This document shows, piece after piece, positions 1 through 15,000 of a stretch of DNA of 64,000 nt. A program made the translations under genes and the position numbers. The first letter of the stretch is position 1; each line of letters starts with the position of its first letter. The notes under the pieces were generated by a model that had not been told where the DNA came from, did not search any database, and saw nothing but the letters and a program-made list of their open reading frames with translations. This DNA comes from Macrostomum hystrix (taxonomy: Eukaryota > Platyhelminthes > Macrostomidae), in NCBI GenBank assembly GCA_950097015.1, contig CATNEN010000012.1:1543501-1607500 (forward strand), written 5' to 3'.

Positions 1-78
1 AGGTGGACGAGAGCAGCCTGACTGGAGAGAGCGACCACGTCAAGAAGGGCGAAGATCGAGATCCAATCCTGCTGTCCG
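1..78 (+). CDS. ATP2B: PMCA exon: actuator-domain segment
   Basis: Frame 3 reads [16 protein letters not shown] and then DPILLS, the actuator-loop signature of P-type ATPases. The TGES residues act in dephosphorylation. The exon runs in from outside the window and ends in phase 1 at a GTGAGT donor (79-84). The following exon completes a glycine codon. Confidence 0.93.
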
Positions 79-3000
79 GTGAGTGACGTCAGTGGCACTG
101 GCTGACAGAATGACACCGACTGACAGAATGACACTGACTGACAGAATGACACTGACTGACAAAATGACACCGACTGACAGAATGACACCGACTGACAGAA
201 TGACACTGACTGACAAAATGACACCGACTGACAGAATACACTGATTTACAGAATACTCTGATTTACAGAATACACTGATTTACAGAATACACTGATTTAC
301 AGAATACACTGATTTACAGAATACACTGACTGACTGACAGTTCGTGCCTGACAAAAGTATAATAAGTAATGCAAATATGCGTGTAATATGTAAAGCAAGG
401 TCAGGGTTTTGAAAGCGAATAGAAAATAAGTCGACTGGGGTAGGGCTGACAAAGTTTGAACAATCCAATGAGTGGGGAAGCTTCTAAGAGGCGATGGCAC
501 TTTGGCGAAGCCCAGGAACAGACAGGGAGATCTATTGACTTTGCCATTGGGCTGGAAGATTGTTTGAACAAAGATTCAGCTTTTCGCCCGGCTGGCAGGG
601 CATGCAGTGCTCCCAACCCTCCGGTACCCACCTCCTCTCCCCGCGGAGCACATGTCGATGGCGCGACGCACTTCCTCCCGCCTCCGCCTTCATCCGGAAT
701 GGCTCTGGGAGGCTGGAGTCATATAGAATCATCTCTCCTTCTGCTACGACGCGCTGAGAAAAGGCAATTATATAGGATTGGTCTCCAACTGCCGCCAGCC
801 TGTCAGTCTTCCTGTTGGGCCATGATGGGATTTCAGGGGGAGGGGAGATGAGGGGAAACGCGTGAGAGCTGCTTCTTCCCATCGCGGCAGCACCAGTCGG
901 AGCCTTAATTAGGACTACTTTTCCTTACTTTTTGCTTTTTGCACCTTTCCCTTCGCCCGGTCCCTGCCACCGCTGCTGGTGCCCGCTTTTGCTATTTTTT
1001 CTTCTTTAAAAGTTCAATACTTGAAAGCCCGGCTAGAAGATGGAGACGATGAGGGAATGAAAGTGAAATGCTTCTGTCGCCACACTGGCGATCTACTCTA
1101 CCCTCCCGGGTCGTGTTAGAATTCACTTTCAGCTTGGCCTTAGAAAAGCTTTGCAAATCGATGCTAGTCTGTATGTATGATGTGTTTTTGTGCAACCAGG
1201 GCGTGTGACTGCTGCACCACTATGGTGTCGAAGTACTGTGTTTAAAACTTGCCTTTGTTCCTATAAATTCTCACTTATTTATGATTCAGGATGTTTCATT
1301 CAAGTGAACCTAAACCAACCCCATACATTAAGGTCCATAACCCCAGCTGCCCTAGTTAGCCCAAACACACCATAACCCCCAATATGTCACATTCTAAACA
1401 GCGTTCCATAGACACCCCAGCTCTGCCGCCTAGTTAGCCCAAACACCAACCCCCCAATATGTCACATTCTAAACAGCGTTCCATAGACACCCCAGCTCTG
1501 CCGCCTAGTTAGCCCAAACACCAACCCCCCAATATGTCACATTCTAAACAGCGTTCCATAGACACCCCAGCACTGCCGCCTAGTTAGCCCAAACACCAAC
1601 CCCCCAATATTTCACATTCTAAATAGCCTTCCATAGACACTCCAACTCTACCACCCAGTTAGCCCAAACACCAACCATGGAAAATATCGCATTTAAAGTA
1701 CACGGCAAGAAATTTTTCACCATCACCCACGATTTTCTCAGGCACAAACGTCATGGAAGGCTCCGGTCGCATGATAGTCACGGCTGTGGGCATCAACTCG
1801 CAGGCTGGCATCATCTTCAGCCTGCTTGGCGCCACCGGCGACGCGGACGAAGGCGACGGCGGAAAGCAGGCTCCAGCTGCTCAGCCCCAGAAGAGGACGA
1901 CCAATGATAAAGCAAACGGTAGGTTGACTCTCTGACCTAGATTTTTTTGTTTTATTAGGAATTTGTACATTTTTCTAAAGGGGAAAATGTACAAATTTAT
2001 TCCATCATTGTTATACGATTGGTTCACTCTTTCAGCTGATCAAAGGGAGCCACGTAAGACCAATATCCCTTCCTAGATTCTTCGAAATTTATTTATGTTT
2101 ACAAGCTTGTGTGCGTCTGCAACTGCATCTTGTGTCATGTTTTCCAGCAAGTACTAATCTGCAACAATCCCTGCTATAGTGTAACAATACCAGTGCGACT
2201 CACAGCACAATGACGGCGGTTGCCTTCTCCTCATCTCCTCAGTCACCTTCTCCTCACTCCTGTCATCTTTCCTTCCCTCATTCATCTCTCACCCATCTCC
2301 TAATCTTCCTCATTACTCTCTCTGACCCATCTTCTAATCTCCTTCATTACTCTCTCTGACCCATCTTCTAATCTCCCTCATTACTCTCTCTGACCCATCT
2401 TCTAATCTCCCTCATTACTCTCTCTGACCCATCTTCTAATCTCCCTCATTACTCTCTCTGACCCATCTCCTAATCTCCCTCATTACTCTCTCTGACCCAT
2501 CTTCTAATCTCCCTCATTACTCTCTCTGAACCATCTTCTAATCTCCCTCATTACTCTCTCTGACCCATCTTCTAATCTCCCTCATTACTCTCTCTGACCC
2601 ATCTCCTAATCTCCCTCATTACTCTCTCTGACCCATCTTCTAATCTCCCTCATTACTCTCTCTGACCCATCTTCTAATCTCCCTCATTACTCTCTCTGAC
2701 CCATCTCCTAATCTCCCTCATTACTCTCTCTGACCCATCTTCTAATCTCCCTCATTACTCTCTCTGACCCATCTTCTAATCTCCCTCATTACTCTCTCTG
2801 ACCCATCTCCTAATCTCCCTCATTACTCTCTCTGACCCATCTTCTAATCTCCCTCATTACTCTCTCTGACCCATCTTCTAATCTCCCTCATTACTCTCTC
2901 TGACCCATCTTCTAATCTCCCTCATTACTCTCTCTGACCCATCTCCTAATCTCCCTCATTACTCTCTCTGACCCATCTTCTAATCTCCTTCATTACTCTC

Positions 3001-6000
3001 TCTGACCCATCTTCTAATCTCCCTCATTACTCTCTCTGACCCATCTTCTAATCTCCCTCATTACTCTCTCTGACCAATCTTCTAATCTCCTTCATTACTC
3101 TCTCTGACCCATCTTCTAATCTCCCTCATTACTCTCTCTGACCCATCTTCTAATCTCCCTCATTACTCTCTCTGACCCATCTTCTATTCTCCCTCATTAG
3201 TCCCTTCGCTTCTTACTTTCGTGAATCTACCTTTATTGGTGTTCTGGAAAGTTACTATCTAGGTCTGAGACGATTATGTCGTTATGTAAATATAAGAGAA
3301 TGGCCACTCTAAAAATAACATTTCCAAGAATCCTGCTTTAGAAAGCCCTGGCATTAAAGCCATACTTCAGTATCCCTTCCTCATCAAGCCGTTGGGGACA
3401 GTATATTCTGCTGGCAAAAGCGAGTTTTTTTAGCTAAGCCTAGGCATTGTAGCGTGATCCTAATGCTGCGATAGTTCTTTGAGGGATAGGCTTTGGGCAG
3501 CTCTTTCTCAAACCAAGGATCAAAGAGGCCGCTAGGTAAATAATCTTGTTTTTTTGCTTAGAGTAGGACGACGAGAAAGCCAGGATTTGAGTAAAAAACT
3601 GAGCATAGACGCTGAGCCGATTCTCGAAATCTTTTTCATCATCTGATCAGCTCGACACCGCAGTGGATTGTCCAGCCTCTGTCATCCGGCTCCTGACTCC
3701 CTGCTGCCCTGAGGCATGGGGTACAACTGAATGCACAATCAATACAATTGGGAATAGGGGGTGGGAGAATGGGAGAAAGGAGATGGAAATAGTGAGCATA
3801 GAGGAGGGATTGTGTAAAGAGGGAGCGTAGAGGAGAGATAGGGTAAAGAGGGAGCGTGGAGGAGAGATAGGGTAAAGAGGGAGCGTGGAGGAGAGATAGG
3901 GTAAAGAGGGAGCGTGGAGGAGGGATAGGGTAAAGAGGGAGCGTAGAGGAGAGATAGGGTAAAGAGGGAGCGTGGAGGAGAGATAGGGTAAAGAGGGAGC
4001 GTGGAGGAGGGATAGGGTAAAGAGGGAGCGTAGAGGAGAGATAGGGTAAAGAGGGAGCGTGGAGGAGAGATAGGGTAAAGAGGGAGCGTGGAGGAGAGAT
4101 AGGGTAAAGAGGGAGCGTGGAGGAGAGATAGGGTAAAGAGGAAGCGTGGAGGAGAGATAGGGTAAAGAGGGAGCGTGTAGGAGAGATAGGGTAAAAGGGG
4201 AGAGTGAGGTAGGTAAAGGTAGCTAAAGGTGAAGGGAGAGAGGTAGAGCTGAAAGAGGGTAGGGTAGAGAAGGTGAATAGGAGAGAGGTTAGATGGTTGA
4301 CGGAAATACTGACAAAAGTATAGGCCAGAATTCTGAAAATCTATCATCGGCAAGGTTTGTTGTCCCATAAGTAACACAGTAGAATGGGATTTCCAGTAAA
4401 ACACGGTTACTCGAAATCCGCCTAATTCGGAATGGTTAATGAGCAAACTGTCTAGTGGCGGAGGTTGGCAATAAATAATTTACAAGGCGACCTTGTTCCT
4501 AGTCGCCGCTCATCCGCTGATTCGAGGCCCAGGAGATTATCAAGGGCGAGACGGCGAGATTTAGTAGTCGCCGGGATTTGGGGTAAAACAATTCGGCCAG
4601 GAATAGGTAGGGGCTGGCTAAGGTTTCGTGCAGTGCAGTGCATGAGGCGCCGAAACAAGTTGTCGCTGATTGCAGATTTCCACCATGCCTCATTTGTTGC
4701 CCGGCGGGACAGAAATGCTGAAGAGAGTTTCCCTGCTCGCAGCTGCTTGCGGGATTAATTCTCTGGCGGCACGCCACCCCCACCACCCCCTACGCAGCTT
4801 CCCGCCGTCTCATCTGCACCCCGTCTGATCCTTTTCCGGTGTGGTCTGTCCTTCGCTCAAGGTTATCTCCCCGACTGCGTTTCTCGGCCAGCACGGCACC
4901 GCATTAATTACGGAATCCCAGTCGATTCCCAACCCTGCCGGGAGTCCTGATGCTTGCGGAGAGACGGGTAGCGGGGCAAGGCAGCACTTTCTGGGGGCTG
5001 TGACCGGGACTAGAAATTGAATCTCGGTTTGCCCACCTGGACTACCGGTCCAGCCTTGGTGGGGCGGGAAATGGTATAATTACAGATTGAACAAGATTTT
5101 TTCAGACACAATATATAAGCATTTATAAATAATGATAATGATAACCTCCTTTCTAGTGCTCAGCCAAGGTGAGCAGATCGCCCACCCCATGCTCTTCTTC
5201 TGTTGCATCTGTCTGATTACCTCTCTTCTATTTCTCGTATTTCTAACTGAATTGTGGCTCGGATTTCTTCATTTATAAAAAATCTATTGCATTTTAATTT
5301 GATTATTTAAATTTTGTTCTCATTAAAATTCACTTTGATTTTCAAATCTACTTTGATTGATTGTCAACGAAAAGTTTGTTTGAGTTCTGGTACTAACGAG
5401 GTGGCCAAATGCATGAGTTAATCGAGTGTCTTCTTGCAGATTCATTTTAGTCTATCATGCTTATAGCGTGAAACACACTTTGGGTTGCATCAGAAATTCT
5501 GTTGACACAGTGCCTCAGACACTCTGCTGACACAGTGACTCAGACACTCTGCTGACACAGTGCCTCAGACACTCTGCTGACACAGTGACTCAGACACTCT
5601 GCTGACACAGTGCCTCAGACACTCTGCTGACACAGTGCCTCAGACACTCTGCTGACACAGTGACTCAGACACTCTGCTGACACAGTGCCTCAGACACTCT
5701 GCTGACACAGTGCCTCAGACACTCTGCTGACACAGTGACTCAGACACTCTGCTGACACAGTGCCTCAGACACTCTGCTGACACAGTGCCTCAGAAACTCT
5801 GCTGACACAGTGCTGACCATCCCACCGCTCGATCTTTTCAGAGCCCGAAGCCGTTCAGCTGACCGCCGTTGGAGGCGCCGCGGCCGGATCTTCGCCAGCC
5901 GGCGGAGACGGTGGCACAAACCACGTTGAAGAGGAGGAGAAAAAGAAGAAGTATTCGTCCTCCAAGGAGAAGAGCATTCTGCAGGCCAAGCTCACCAGCC

Positions 6001-9000
6001 TGGCCATTCGCATTGGCAACGTCGGTTCGCTGATTGGCGCCGTGACCTTCATTGTCCTGATCGTGAAGTACTGCGTTCTCACATTCGCCAAATCTCCAAC
6101 CGGCCAGGGCCTTGACATGAACTTCGCTCGCGATCTGCAGAAGTTTATCGATTTTGTCATCATCTCCGTGACCGTTATCGTGGTCGCCGTGCCCGAAGGT
6201 CTGCCGCTGGCTGTCACACTCTCGCTGGCTTACTCCGTAAAGAAGATGATGAAGGACAACAATCTGGTGCGACATCTGGACGCATGCGAGACAATGGGAA
6301 ACGCTACTGCCATCTGCTCAGACAAGACTGGCACCCTCACCACCAACCGAATGACCGCCGTGCAGGTCTACCTGGGAGGTGAGCGTCTCAATAGGGCTGC
6401 TACTCAAAATCTGCTGTCTCAAAAACTGGTGCTCAAACCAGTGCTACTCAAAATCTGCTGTCTCAAAAACTGGTGCTCAAACCAGTGCTACTCGAAATCT
6501 GCTGTCTCAAAAACTGGTGCTCAAACCAGTGCTACTCAAAATCTGCTGTCTCAAAAACTGGTGCTCAAACCAGTGCTACTCAAAATCTGCTGTCTCAAAA
6601 ACTGGTGCTCAAACCAGTGCTACTCAAAATCTACTGTCTCAAAAACTGGTGCTCAAACCAGTGCTACTCAAAATCTACTGTCTCAAAAACTGGTGCTCAA
6701 ACCAGTGCTACTCAAAATCTGCTGTCTCAAAAACTGGTGCTCAAACCAGTGCTACTCAAAATCTGCCGTCTCAAAAACTGGTGCTCAAACCAGTGCTACT
6801 CAAAATCTGCTGTCTCAAAAACTGGTGCTCAAACCAGTGCTACTCGAAATCTGCTGTCTCAAAAACTGTGCTCAAACTCTAAATAATCGCTATTTTAAAA
6901 CCCCCTCACGCGAAATGAATGTTAGCTTACCAGACTTGGCGCGTGCTAAATCCTGGCCAGAAAATTAAGCAGTCTGAGCTTAATTTTCGACAAATTTCGG
7001 TCACCACTCACTGCAGGCGCACTGGAGAAGAAGATTACAAAGAAGTACGGCGATTATCCGAAGCAGATTAGCGAAATGCTTTGCAAGGCAATTTCAATTA
7101 ACAGCGGCTACACGTCCAGGATTTTGGTGAGCGAGGCTCAACTAGTTTATCCTCTCCTGTGTGTTTCCACAGCTCCCTAGCTTTCACACACTCTCGCCTC
7201 AAGGGACTCGGCGGCTGGCTTGATTAATACTTATTCCCAATTCTTTGTGGCACCCCAAGAGTCTCTGCGGCGAAGGAATTATAGGGAAAATGCGATGAAA
7301 GGGTGGGATGGAAAGGCGACCGATTAGTCCAACATCGCAAAGCAGAAATTTCCAGTCAATCTTAAATTTCGATTTGACAAGTAATAAGTAAAACCGAAAC
7401 CTAATGGACAGGTGACTGGATTATCAAAGAATTGGAAAGCGAAAAATGCGGTTATGACTTTGTTTAATCATTGAAACGATTAGAAAGCTTGTCGAAATGT
7501 CGCTACAGTGACAAGGCTTACTTTTCACAAGGCTTAAATCTTAAAGCTACCAGAATCACCAGGCAGAAACACCCCAGAAACGATGCCCTGAAGCTACCAG
7601 AATCACCAGGCAGAAACACCCCAGAAACGATTCCCTGAAGCTACCAGAATCACCAGGCAGAAACACCCCAGAAACGATTGCCTGAAGCTACCAGAATCAC
7701 CAGGCAGAAACACCCCAGAAACGATTCCCTGAAGCTACCAGAATCACCAGGCAGAAACACACCAGAAACGATTCCCTGAAGCTACCAGAATCACCAGGCA
7801 GAAACACCCCAGAAACGATTCCCTGAAGCTACCAGAATCACCAGGCAGAAACACCCCAGAAACGATGCCCTGAAGCTACCAGAATCACCAGGCAGAAACA
7901 CCCCAGAAACGATTCCCTGAAGCTACCAGAATCACCAGGCAGAAACACACCAGAAACGATTCCCTGAAGCTACCAGAATCAACAGGCAGAAACACCCTAG
8001 AAACGATGCTCTGAAACTCCCACCTGCGCTCTGCAGCCCGCCGAGAAGGCAAACGAGTTCGCCAAGCAGGTTGGCAACAAGACCGAGTGCGCCCTGCTGG
8101 GGCTTGTTCTCGAGCTCGGTCGCAATTATGACGACTACCGACGCGACGTACCGGAGGAGGCCATCCACAAGATCTACACGTTTAACTCGGTGCGCAAGTC
8201 CATGACAACCGTCATCAAGCGGCCTGGAGGTGGCTATATCCTATTCTGCAAGGGCGCCTCCGAGATGGTCATGAGCAAGTGCGCTTTCATCCTTGACGCC
8301 CAGGGCCAGCCGAGGCAGTTCGGCAAGCCGGAGCAGGAGCAGATTGTCCGCCAGGTGATCGAACCGATGGCCTGCGACGGCCTGCGCACCATCGGCATCG
8401 CCTTCAAGGAGTTCGTGCCTCGCGGCTCCGGCCAGCTCGGGCCCAACGAGGTTCCACTGGATGGCGAACCGGACTGGGATAACGAGGAGCAGGTAAATTG
8501 GGACATCCGCACGTGATTCCAAAGTTAGTTATCGAAATACGAGTAAAACATCAAGACTAATTCAAGCGGAAACCGAGGTACCTCAGCTCGACTCCGCGGC
8601 GAGGCCACATTCATTTCGGGCGCAGCCGCGGAGAGAAGGCTTGGATGATTTGTCGTGCGATTTACGTCCTTGAGGGCCAACCTCCAAGGCACAGTGAAGT
8701 GTACACTGCCTGATGATGGAAAGTCAGAACAGATGTACACACCTGTGTGAGCGTGTGCCTGAGTACGGTATCTGTGTGCGTGTGTGCTCAGGAGTCAGCG
8801 AAATAGGCAGAATTTGCATCCTCGCTGGCTGCGGGTCTAGTGTCGCCAAATCATGTGCTATGTGTCATTGCCCTCCTGCAAATTATTAATACTATTATTC
8901 TTATTATTATTACGCGGAAACCAATGATGAAACTGGTGCTGCATTCAGTTGATCTTATTTAAAGATTAGCTGCATGTGATTCAGAAATAATCGAAAACAT

Positions 9001-12000
9001 TCTCACGTAGACGGTTCCTACAAGAGTTTTCTGTAATCCGAACCCATTGTCCAGATTGTTTCCCGGCTTACCTGCATCGGTGTGATCGGCATTGAGGACC
9101 CGGTGCGTCCGGAGGTGCCAGCCGCCATCCGGAAGTGCCAGAACGCCGGAATCTGCGTGCGCATGGTCACCGGAGACAATGTGAACACGGCCAGGTCCAT
9201 TGCCACCAAGTGTGGCATTCTGAAGCCCGGCGACAACTTCCTGGTACTCGAGGGCAAAGATTTCAACAAGCGAATTCGCGATCCCAACACTGGACAGGTG
9301 AGAAATCGATGCAACTGTAATCGCTGACAAATATGCGACTATGTCGTGAAACCATAACTAGAAATTTTCCTATTAACTACCATAGGTGACACAGGAACGT
9401 TTCGACCAGGTGTGGCCACGTCTGCGCGTGCTGGCCCGCTCTTCGCCGCAGGACAAGTACACTCTTGTGTCTGGCATCATCGCCTCAAAAATCTCCGCCG
9501 GTCGCGAGGTTGTTGCGGTAACTGGCGATGGCACCAACGATGGGCCGGCTCTTAAGAAGGCTGACGTCGGCTTCGCCATGGGCATCCAAGGCACCGATGT
9601 TGCCAAAGAGGCCTCCGACATCATCCTGACTGATGATAACTTCTCCAGCATTGTGAAGGCTGTCATGTGGGGCCGCAATGTGTACGATTCCATCTCGAAG
9701 TTCCTGCAGTTCCAGCTCACTGTTAACGTTGTCGCCGTCGTTGTGGCCGTCTTTAGCGCCTGCGTCATCTCGGTGAGTTGAAAGCTTGGTACACAGTCTG
9801 TGTTTGTAGATGAATCGTTTTTAAATAGGCTGTTTGAAACTCTTCAGAGCAGACTCTCTGAGTATCGAATGTGGGGGGGGGGTTACTTGCTTGTCTTCTA
9901 CGAGCCGTAATATACAAAAACGCTATGCGGTTTTGTGGCATCCAGGACACACCGCTGCGAGCCATCCAGATGCTGTGGGTAAACCTCATCATGGACACCC
10001 TAGCCTCCCTGGCCCTTGCCACCGAGCTGCCCAGCGACGAGCTGCTTGAACGCAAGCCGTACGGCCGCACTAAGCCACTCATCGATACCACCATGCTGAG
10101 GAACATTGTGGGCAACGCGTTGTACCAGCTGGTCATCACATTCTCTCTCCTGTTCTTCGGTAAGACAGTCGCTTTAAGCTTCTGGTTTCGAAACGTTAGA
10201 GTGAGGATTTTTTACTGCTTGAACACTTGCTAAGAAGCAGGACTACCAAGCCATTTTGCCGCCTGTTTTAAACCAAGGGGGTTCTTCCTGACAATTAGTT
10301 GTGTTGCACCCATGTGTGTTCCCATACCCCTATGCCCACGAATTCGCACTGCGCCTCAGTGCGCCCTTGCCAGGCCTTCAAGTTTTATCGGCACGTCATC
10401 CGAATGTGTCTGCGTCATCACATTTATCTAGACGGAGCGGCTGGACCTTCAACAAGCAAAAGTTGAGTTTAGGCCATTATAGAGGCTTGATCAGCGAAGG
10501 TAGAAAAATTCGCTTTAGGGACTCCATAGCCAGCCCAATCTTGACGGTCTGAAGGGCTGGCAACTTGATTATTGTTTCAGAAGATGCGCAACAGAAAGAT
10601 GGCCCGTGTTCTTGAGTTTCGTGTGCTTGGGTGGTTCCCTAGGGTACTGTTAATGCATAAAGTGACGGAGAAACAACCCGCGCCATCCGCAGGTGACAAA
10701 ATGATTGACACGCCCATCGAGATTGGCAGCCGGGTGCCGACTGAGCACTTCACGGCCATCTTTAACGCATTCGTCCTCATGACGCTGTTCAACGAGATTA
10801 ACGCTAGGAAGATTCACGACCAGCGCAACATCTTCTCTGGCCTGCAGCGCAACCTCCTGTTTGTGCTCATCTGGATCACCACCTTTGTTCTGCAGGTGGG
10901 TTTCCCGGGCAAAAATAAATGTTTTTTTATTATTTCAAACTTTACAGTAGCACTGAGAGACATCCTGGACATTGCCAGATCCTGATTGTCCAGTACGGTG
11001 GCATGGTGTTCCGCACCCGCGGCCTTGAGCTGAGCCACTGGATGTGGTGCCTCTGCTTCGGCGTTGGAACTCTTGTCTGGCATCAGGTAAGGATGCTGTG
11101 TCCCACTATAACTGCTGTTGCGCTAATTTTGCTCTCCGATCAGCCATCAATCTGTACCCGCTGTTCCTTCGGCCCCTGCGCAGTTGGTCATCACGATACC
11201 GATCTCAATCCTGCCCTCCTGCCTGGAGATTGGCGGCAGCACCGAGCAGGAGATTGAGCAGATTCTGGAGGAGGAGCAGTATGACCAGATGGCTTCGCTC
11301 ACCGACGTTGAGGCTGACATCAACAAGAAGGGCCAGGTGCTGTGGATCCGAGGTCTGGCTAGGCTGCAGACCCAGGTAAGCCCACCAGTCTCCAAATTTG
11401 CGCATACCTCTCGCTTGCTCATCGCCTTGATATTCATTCTTGAGAATTGAATATTCAGTAAATATTTGACAAAACTATTATAGTTGGATTGATTTTTTGT
11501 ATGGCCAACGTGTTCCAATAGGAGAGTTTGGTAGACTGATTAGTGACAAATATCCAGGTACTGGCTGACTGCTTTGTATTAGAAATGTGTGTGTTTGTTT
11601 CCCTCCTACTGAGCAGTGAGCGGCGGCGCGTTGGTAGAGTTTCCTGTTGGTGAGGCCTGCTCTGCTGAACTCAGAAAAAGATGCATTGAAAGCATAGAAG
11701 CCTATGCGAGCCAAGGCCTGTCTCATCACCGTCATCACTCAACAGTCGATGCTGGAACAATGACGTGAAAAATTAGCAGAAACCGGATTCAGGATAAGCA
11801 GCTTCAGCCTTCATCCATTACTATTAAGGGAACGCGAATTTAAAATTCAGATCCAATTTGGGCCGCGCATGAGAAACGGAATAGGAAAGAAAGAAGTGGC
11901 GCGGGAAAGCTGCCCTGTTGTAGCTGGCCGCCGCGGTCCTCTATCAGCCTTTTTCCTGTCGCCAATATTACTCGCTGCCAATCAATGCGACAAAATTGTC

Positions 12001-15000
12001 AATTCCACGATTTGCAGCCACTTTCACCGGCCCAGTTGGCCGCTGTGAGACGCTTCGGCCTCTCCGGCCTGGCCACAATGACTAAGCTTTGCCGCGAAAT
12101 TAAGGTTGCTCTGGGGCTCAGGGAGGGTTTAGAAATAGTTATATTGCCTGCACACTGCGCGTTACACACTACTGCTCAGTAGGAAGGGAAACTTTTGCAT
12201 CTAATCTTCTGGAAAATATGGTCCTCTATTTGTTGACGCTACTGGTTGTCTGCTGGTTTCCATTCGGTGATGGCTGCTACAGCTCGCCTAAAATTATTTA
12301 ATACGTCTATTACACTTGCCTTAAAAATCATAAACTTTTTTTCAAGTATATTAACAATAAAAAAGCAAACACGATAAAAATACTGACTCGAGTGCAAGCT
12401 ATAGGACAAATAATCTCAGACGCTAAACTCACCCATGAGTGCTTATAATGTAATCAATGGAATAACAGCCAGAATTTGTCTTTCATATTAATCAGACTTG
12501 TCTAATAATTATACTACTGTGTCTTTGTTGCGTCGCTTCGCTCGTTAACTCCATACTTTGTTGCTTATTTGGACTTTTTGTTTCTAAAGAAAGCTTCCGA
12601 AAGCATACCACTCGATGTATCGTGACGGTCTGTCGTTTTTTTATTTATTATAGCCAGCTTTCCGTGCATTTAGTTCATTCAATGTCTTCTCAATTGCTTT
12701 AAGACTAATTTTCCTCCATTTCAATAGCTTGACACCCCAGTACTGCTAATGTGTAGTTGTCATAATCCATCTTGGCTTGTATTTAAGAGATGGGACATGG
12801 TTAGTGTCAGAATCTCGCATGATCCAATCGCTATAATATTCCCTGTTGTGCCTCGCTGTTGTTTTCTTCTGTGGGCAAAGTTCATTGTACGAGTAATAGC
12901 AACTACCAACTCGTACTACCAACATACTAGATTTTAGGTGATTCCAATCTTTAGTACCACTGCTTAGACCAAACTATTAGTTGCATCCTGAAGCGTATGT
13001 CTAGACCTGTACACACACACACAGTGTTAGGTACGGAATAATGAGTACACCCAGTGACAGTGAGCGAGCGTGTTCATTGGTCTAAAGTACTTTCTTCAGT
13101 CAATTTGCATTGCGCTCAGCGGGTTACATTTATTGTTTTGCCGCATGAATTCGACGAAAAAACGTCATTACTATATAAGCTGGGCTGCCGGCAGCGGAAA
13201 AGTACATTATCGGAGGAGTCCATGGCATCCGGCATGAGAAATTGTCTTCTCATAGATTGTGGAACTTTGGTCTCACTGTGCCTTGAAAACGTAAGCCATT
13301 CTGCAATAACTTTGATTTTTGTTCTATTTTATCATCTTTTAAACTATAGAAACATGCTTGATTTTACTTTACAAGGAAAATAAAATTAATATAACAATTG
13401 GTTGCTTACTGCTTACTGGAAACTTTAGATTATATATATTATCAGTGAAATTGGTGAGTCACCCTGTTGGAATTTTAGCACAGTGCCGCACACAGTGCTA
13501 CGCATATGTACATTGGCGGCCAACCCAAAAAATCTCTACCCCCCACAATGTACATTGAGCGTCACGCCCTCTTGGCCCGAAAATTAGTCGGGGTGGCTTG
13601 CACTCTTATTCTGTTCTTATTTCCTATTCCCTGGAACATGGAAAGGGTTATGGTTAAGTTTTACACATCGATAAGACTTGATTTTGAATTTTGGTCCCTT
13701 CTACCATCAGTGACATCAGCTCTATACATCTCTTTAATAGTCTACAGGCTCATATTAGTTTAGAAAATCGATCAAGCTAGAAAATATGTGGGTACAGATT
13801 CATCCTGTATTCCTGTACTATATACACAATAATATATAATCTCTCCAGTTATAATGTTGTATAACTATTATATTATAATTAGCGCATGTTTACAAACAAT
13901 TTGATTTTTGCCGCTTCAACAGTGCCTTATCACTATTATTTTATTAAATATTAATTTAGCCTCGCTTCTCTCTTTCAGTTAATGAAATTACTTTATTTGA
14001 ACTAACCTACACATTCAGCTGTAGTTTTAGTTAACTAATAATGATAAACTAATTGATCAATATAGAAATCAATTTTTTGGTGCGAAATCTTGCATCGAGT
14101 CTAGTTTCAATAGAAGCGAAAAAAACTTTCATCTACCTACTTATGATTAGCACCTGTGGTGGGCATAGTTAAAACCAGTGCACTCCGTTATTATAATGTA
14201 ATTAAATTACATTAAGCGTTTAACGTTTTCTTTGACGTCATTAATTTCACAAAGTTGCTAAACAAATAAGATAAGTTTTGCACAGATCCGGTGGGTTGTC
14301 AACCAAAGTTGATCGCTAATCGTAAAAAAAGAACAAAAAATATTGTTTACTTTGTTAATAACGGAATAACTTTTTATGCCCACCACTGGCTTGCAAATGT
14401 TATATATTTTAAGCTAAAATGCACATTTGCATAGCTGGATGACTAGAATAATGCGCTCGCTTACAACTCCCACTCGGTTCAGTCTCACAACGCGCCATCG
14501 CACATTGACAATAATCACACAAGATGAAATTTTAAATTAGTAATTTCACTTATCATCATCATTATTTGTTTATCTGATCTTATACTTGTCAACTTCAAGA
14601 AGCTCGAGATATGCTACTTATAAGAATATGACGTCATTAGTGAACTAAGTAAAAGAAGTAAAATAAGTAAGTAAATAAAAAAAATAAAAGAAATAAAATA
14701 AAAATAAATATATAAATAAATAAATAAATAAATAAATAAAATAAATAAGTAAAATAATCAAAATAGCTTAAAACAAAGAGAACATGTTTTCTTTTTGTGT
14801 TAGATAGGGCTAGGTTTTGGTAAAAAGGAAAAAAATCCACTCATACTACTCAAATTCTGTAGGGTGTGTGCGAGATGCAAGTGTTAGGTACAAGAAATAT
14901 GCAACCGACTACAAATTTTCGTTATTAAATATATATTTACTATTCGATCTCTTGCTTCTAATTTAGTTCTGTTGATGTCGACAATTCGAGTCGCTATTTT

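Noticed and set aside
532-882. Minus-strand frame of 116 codons in a GC-rich intron block
   Set aside because: No recognisable domain and no consistent gene structure; a plus-strand frame of similar length overlaps it.
4465-4786. Short frames on both strands near 4.5-4.8 kb
   Set aside because: No motif and mutually overlapping; likely chance frames in GC-rich intron DNA.
6042-6968. A 308-codon plus-strand frame as one protein
   Set aside because: The first part is a PMCA exon; the rest is an intronic 44-bp array beyond a good GTGAGC donor, and PMCA homology resumes at 7,017.
14637-14840. Minus-strand Phe/Leu/Tyr-rich frame
   Set aside because: Translation of an AAAT-type simple repeat.
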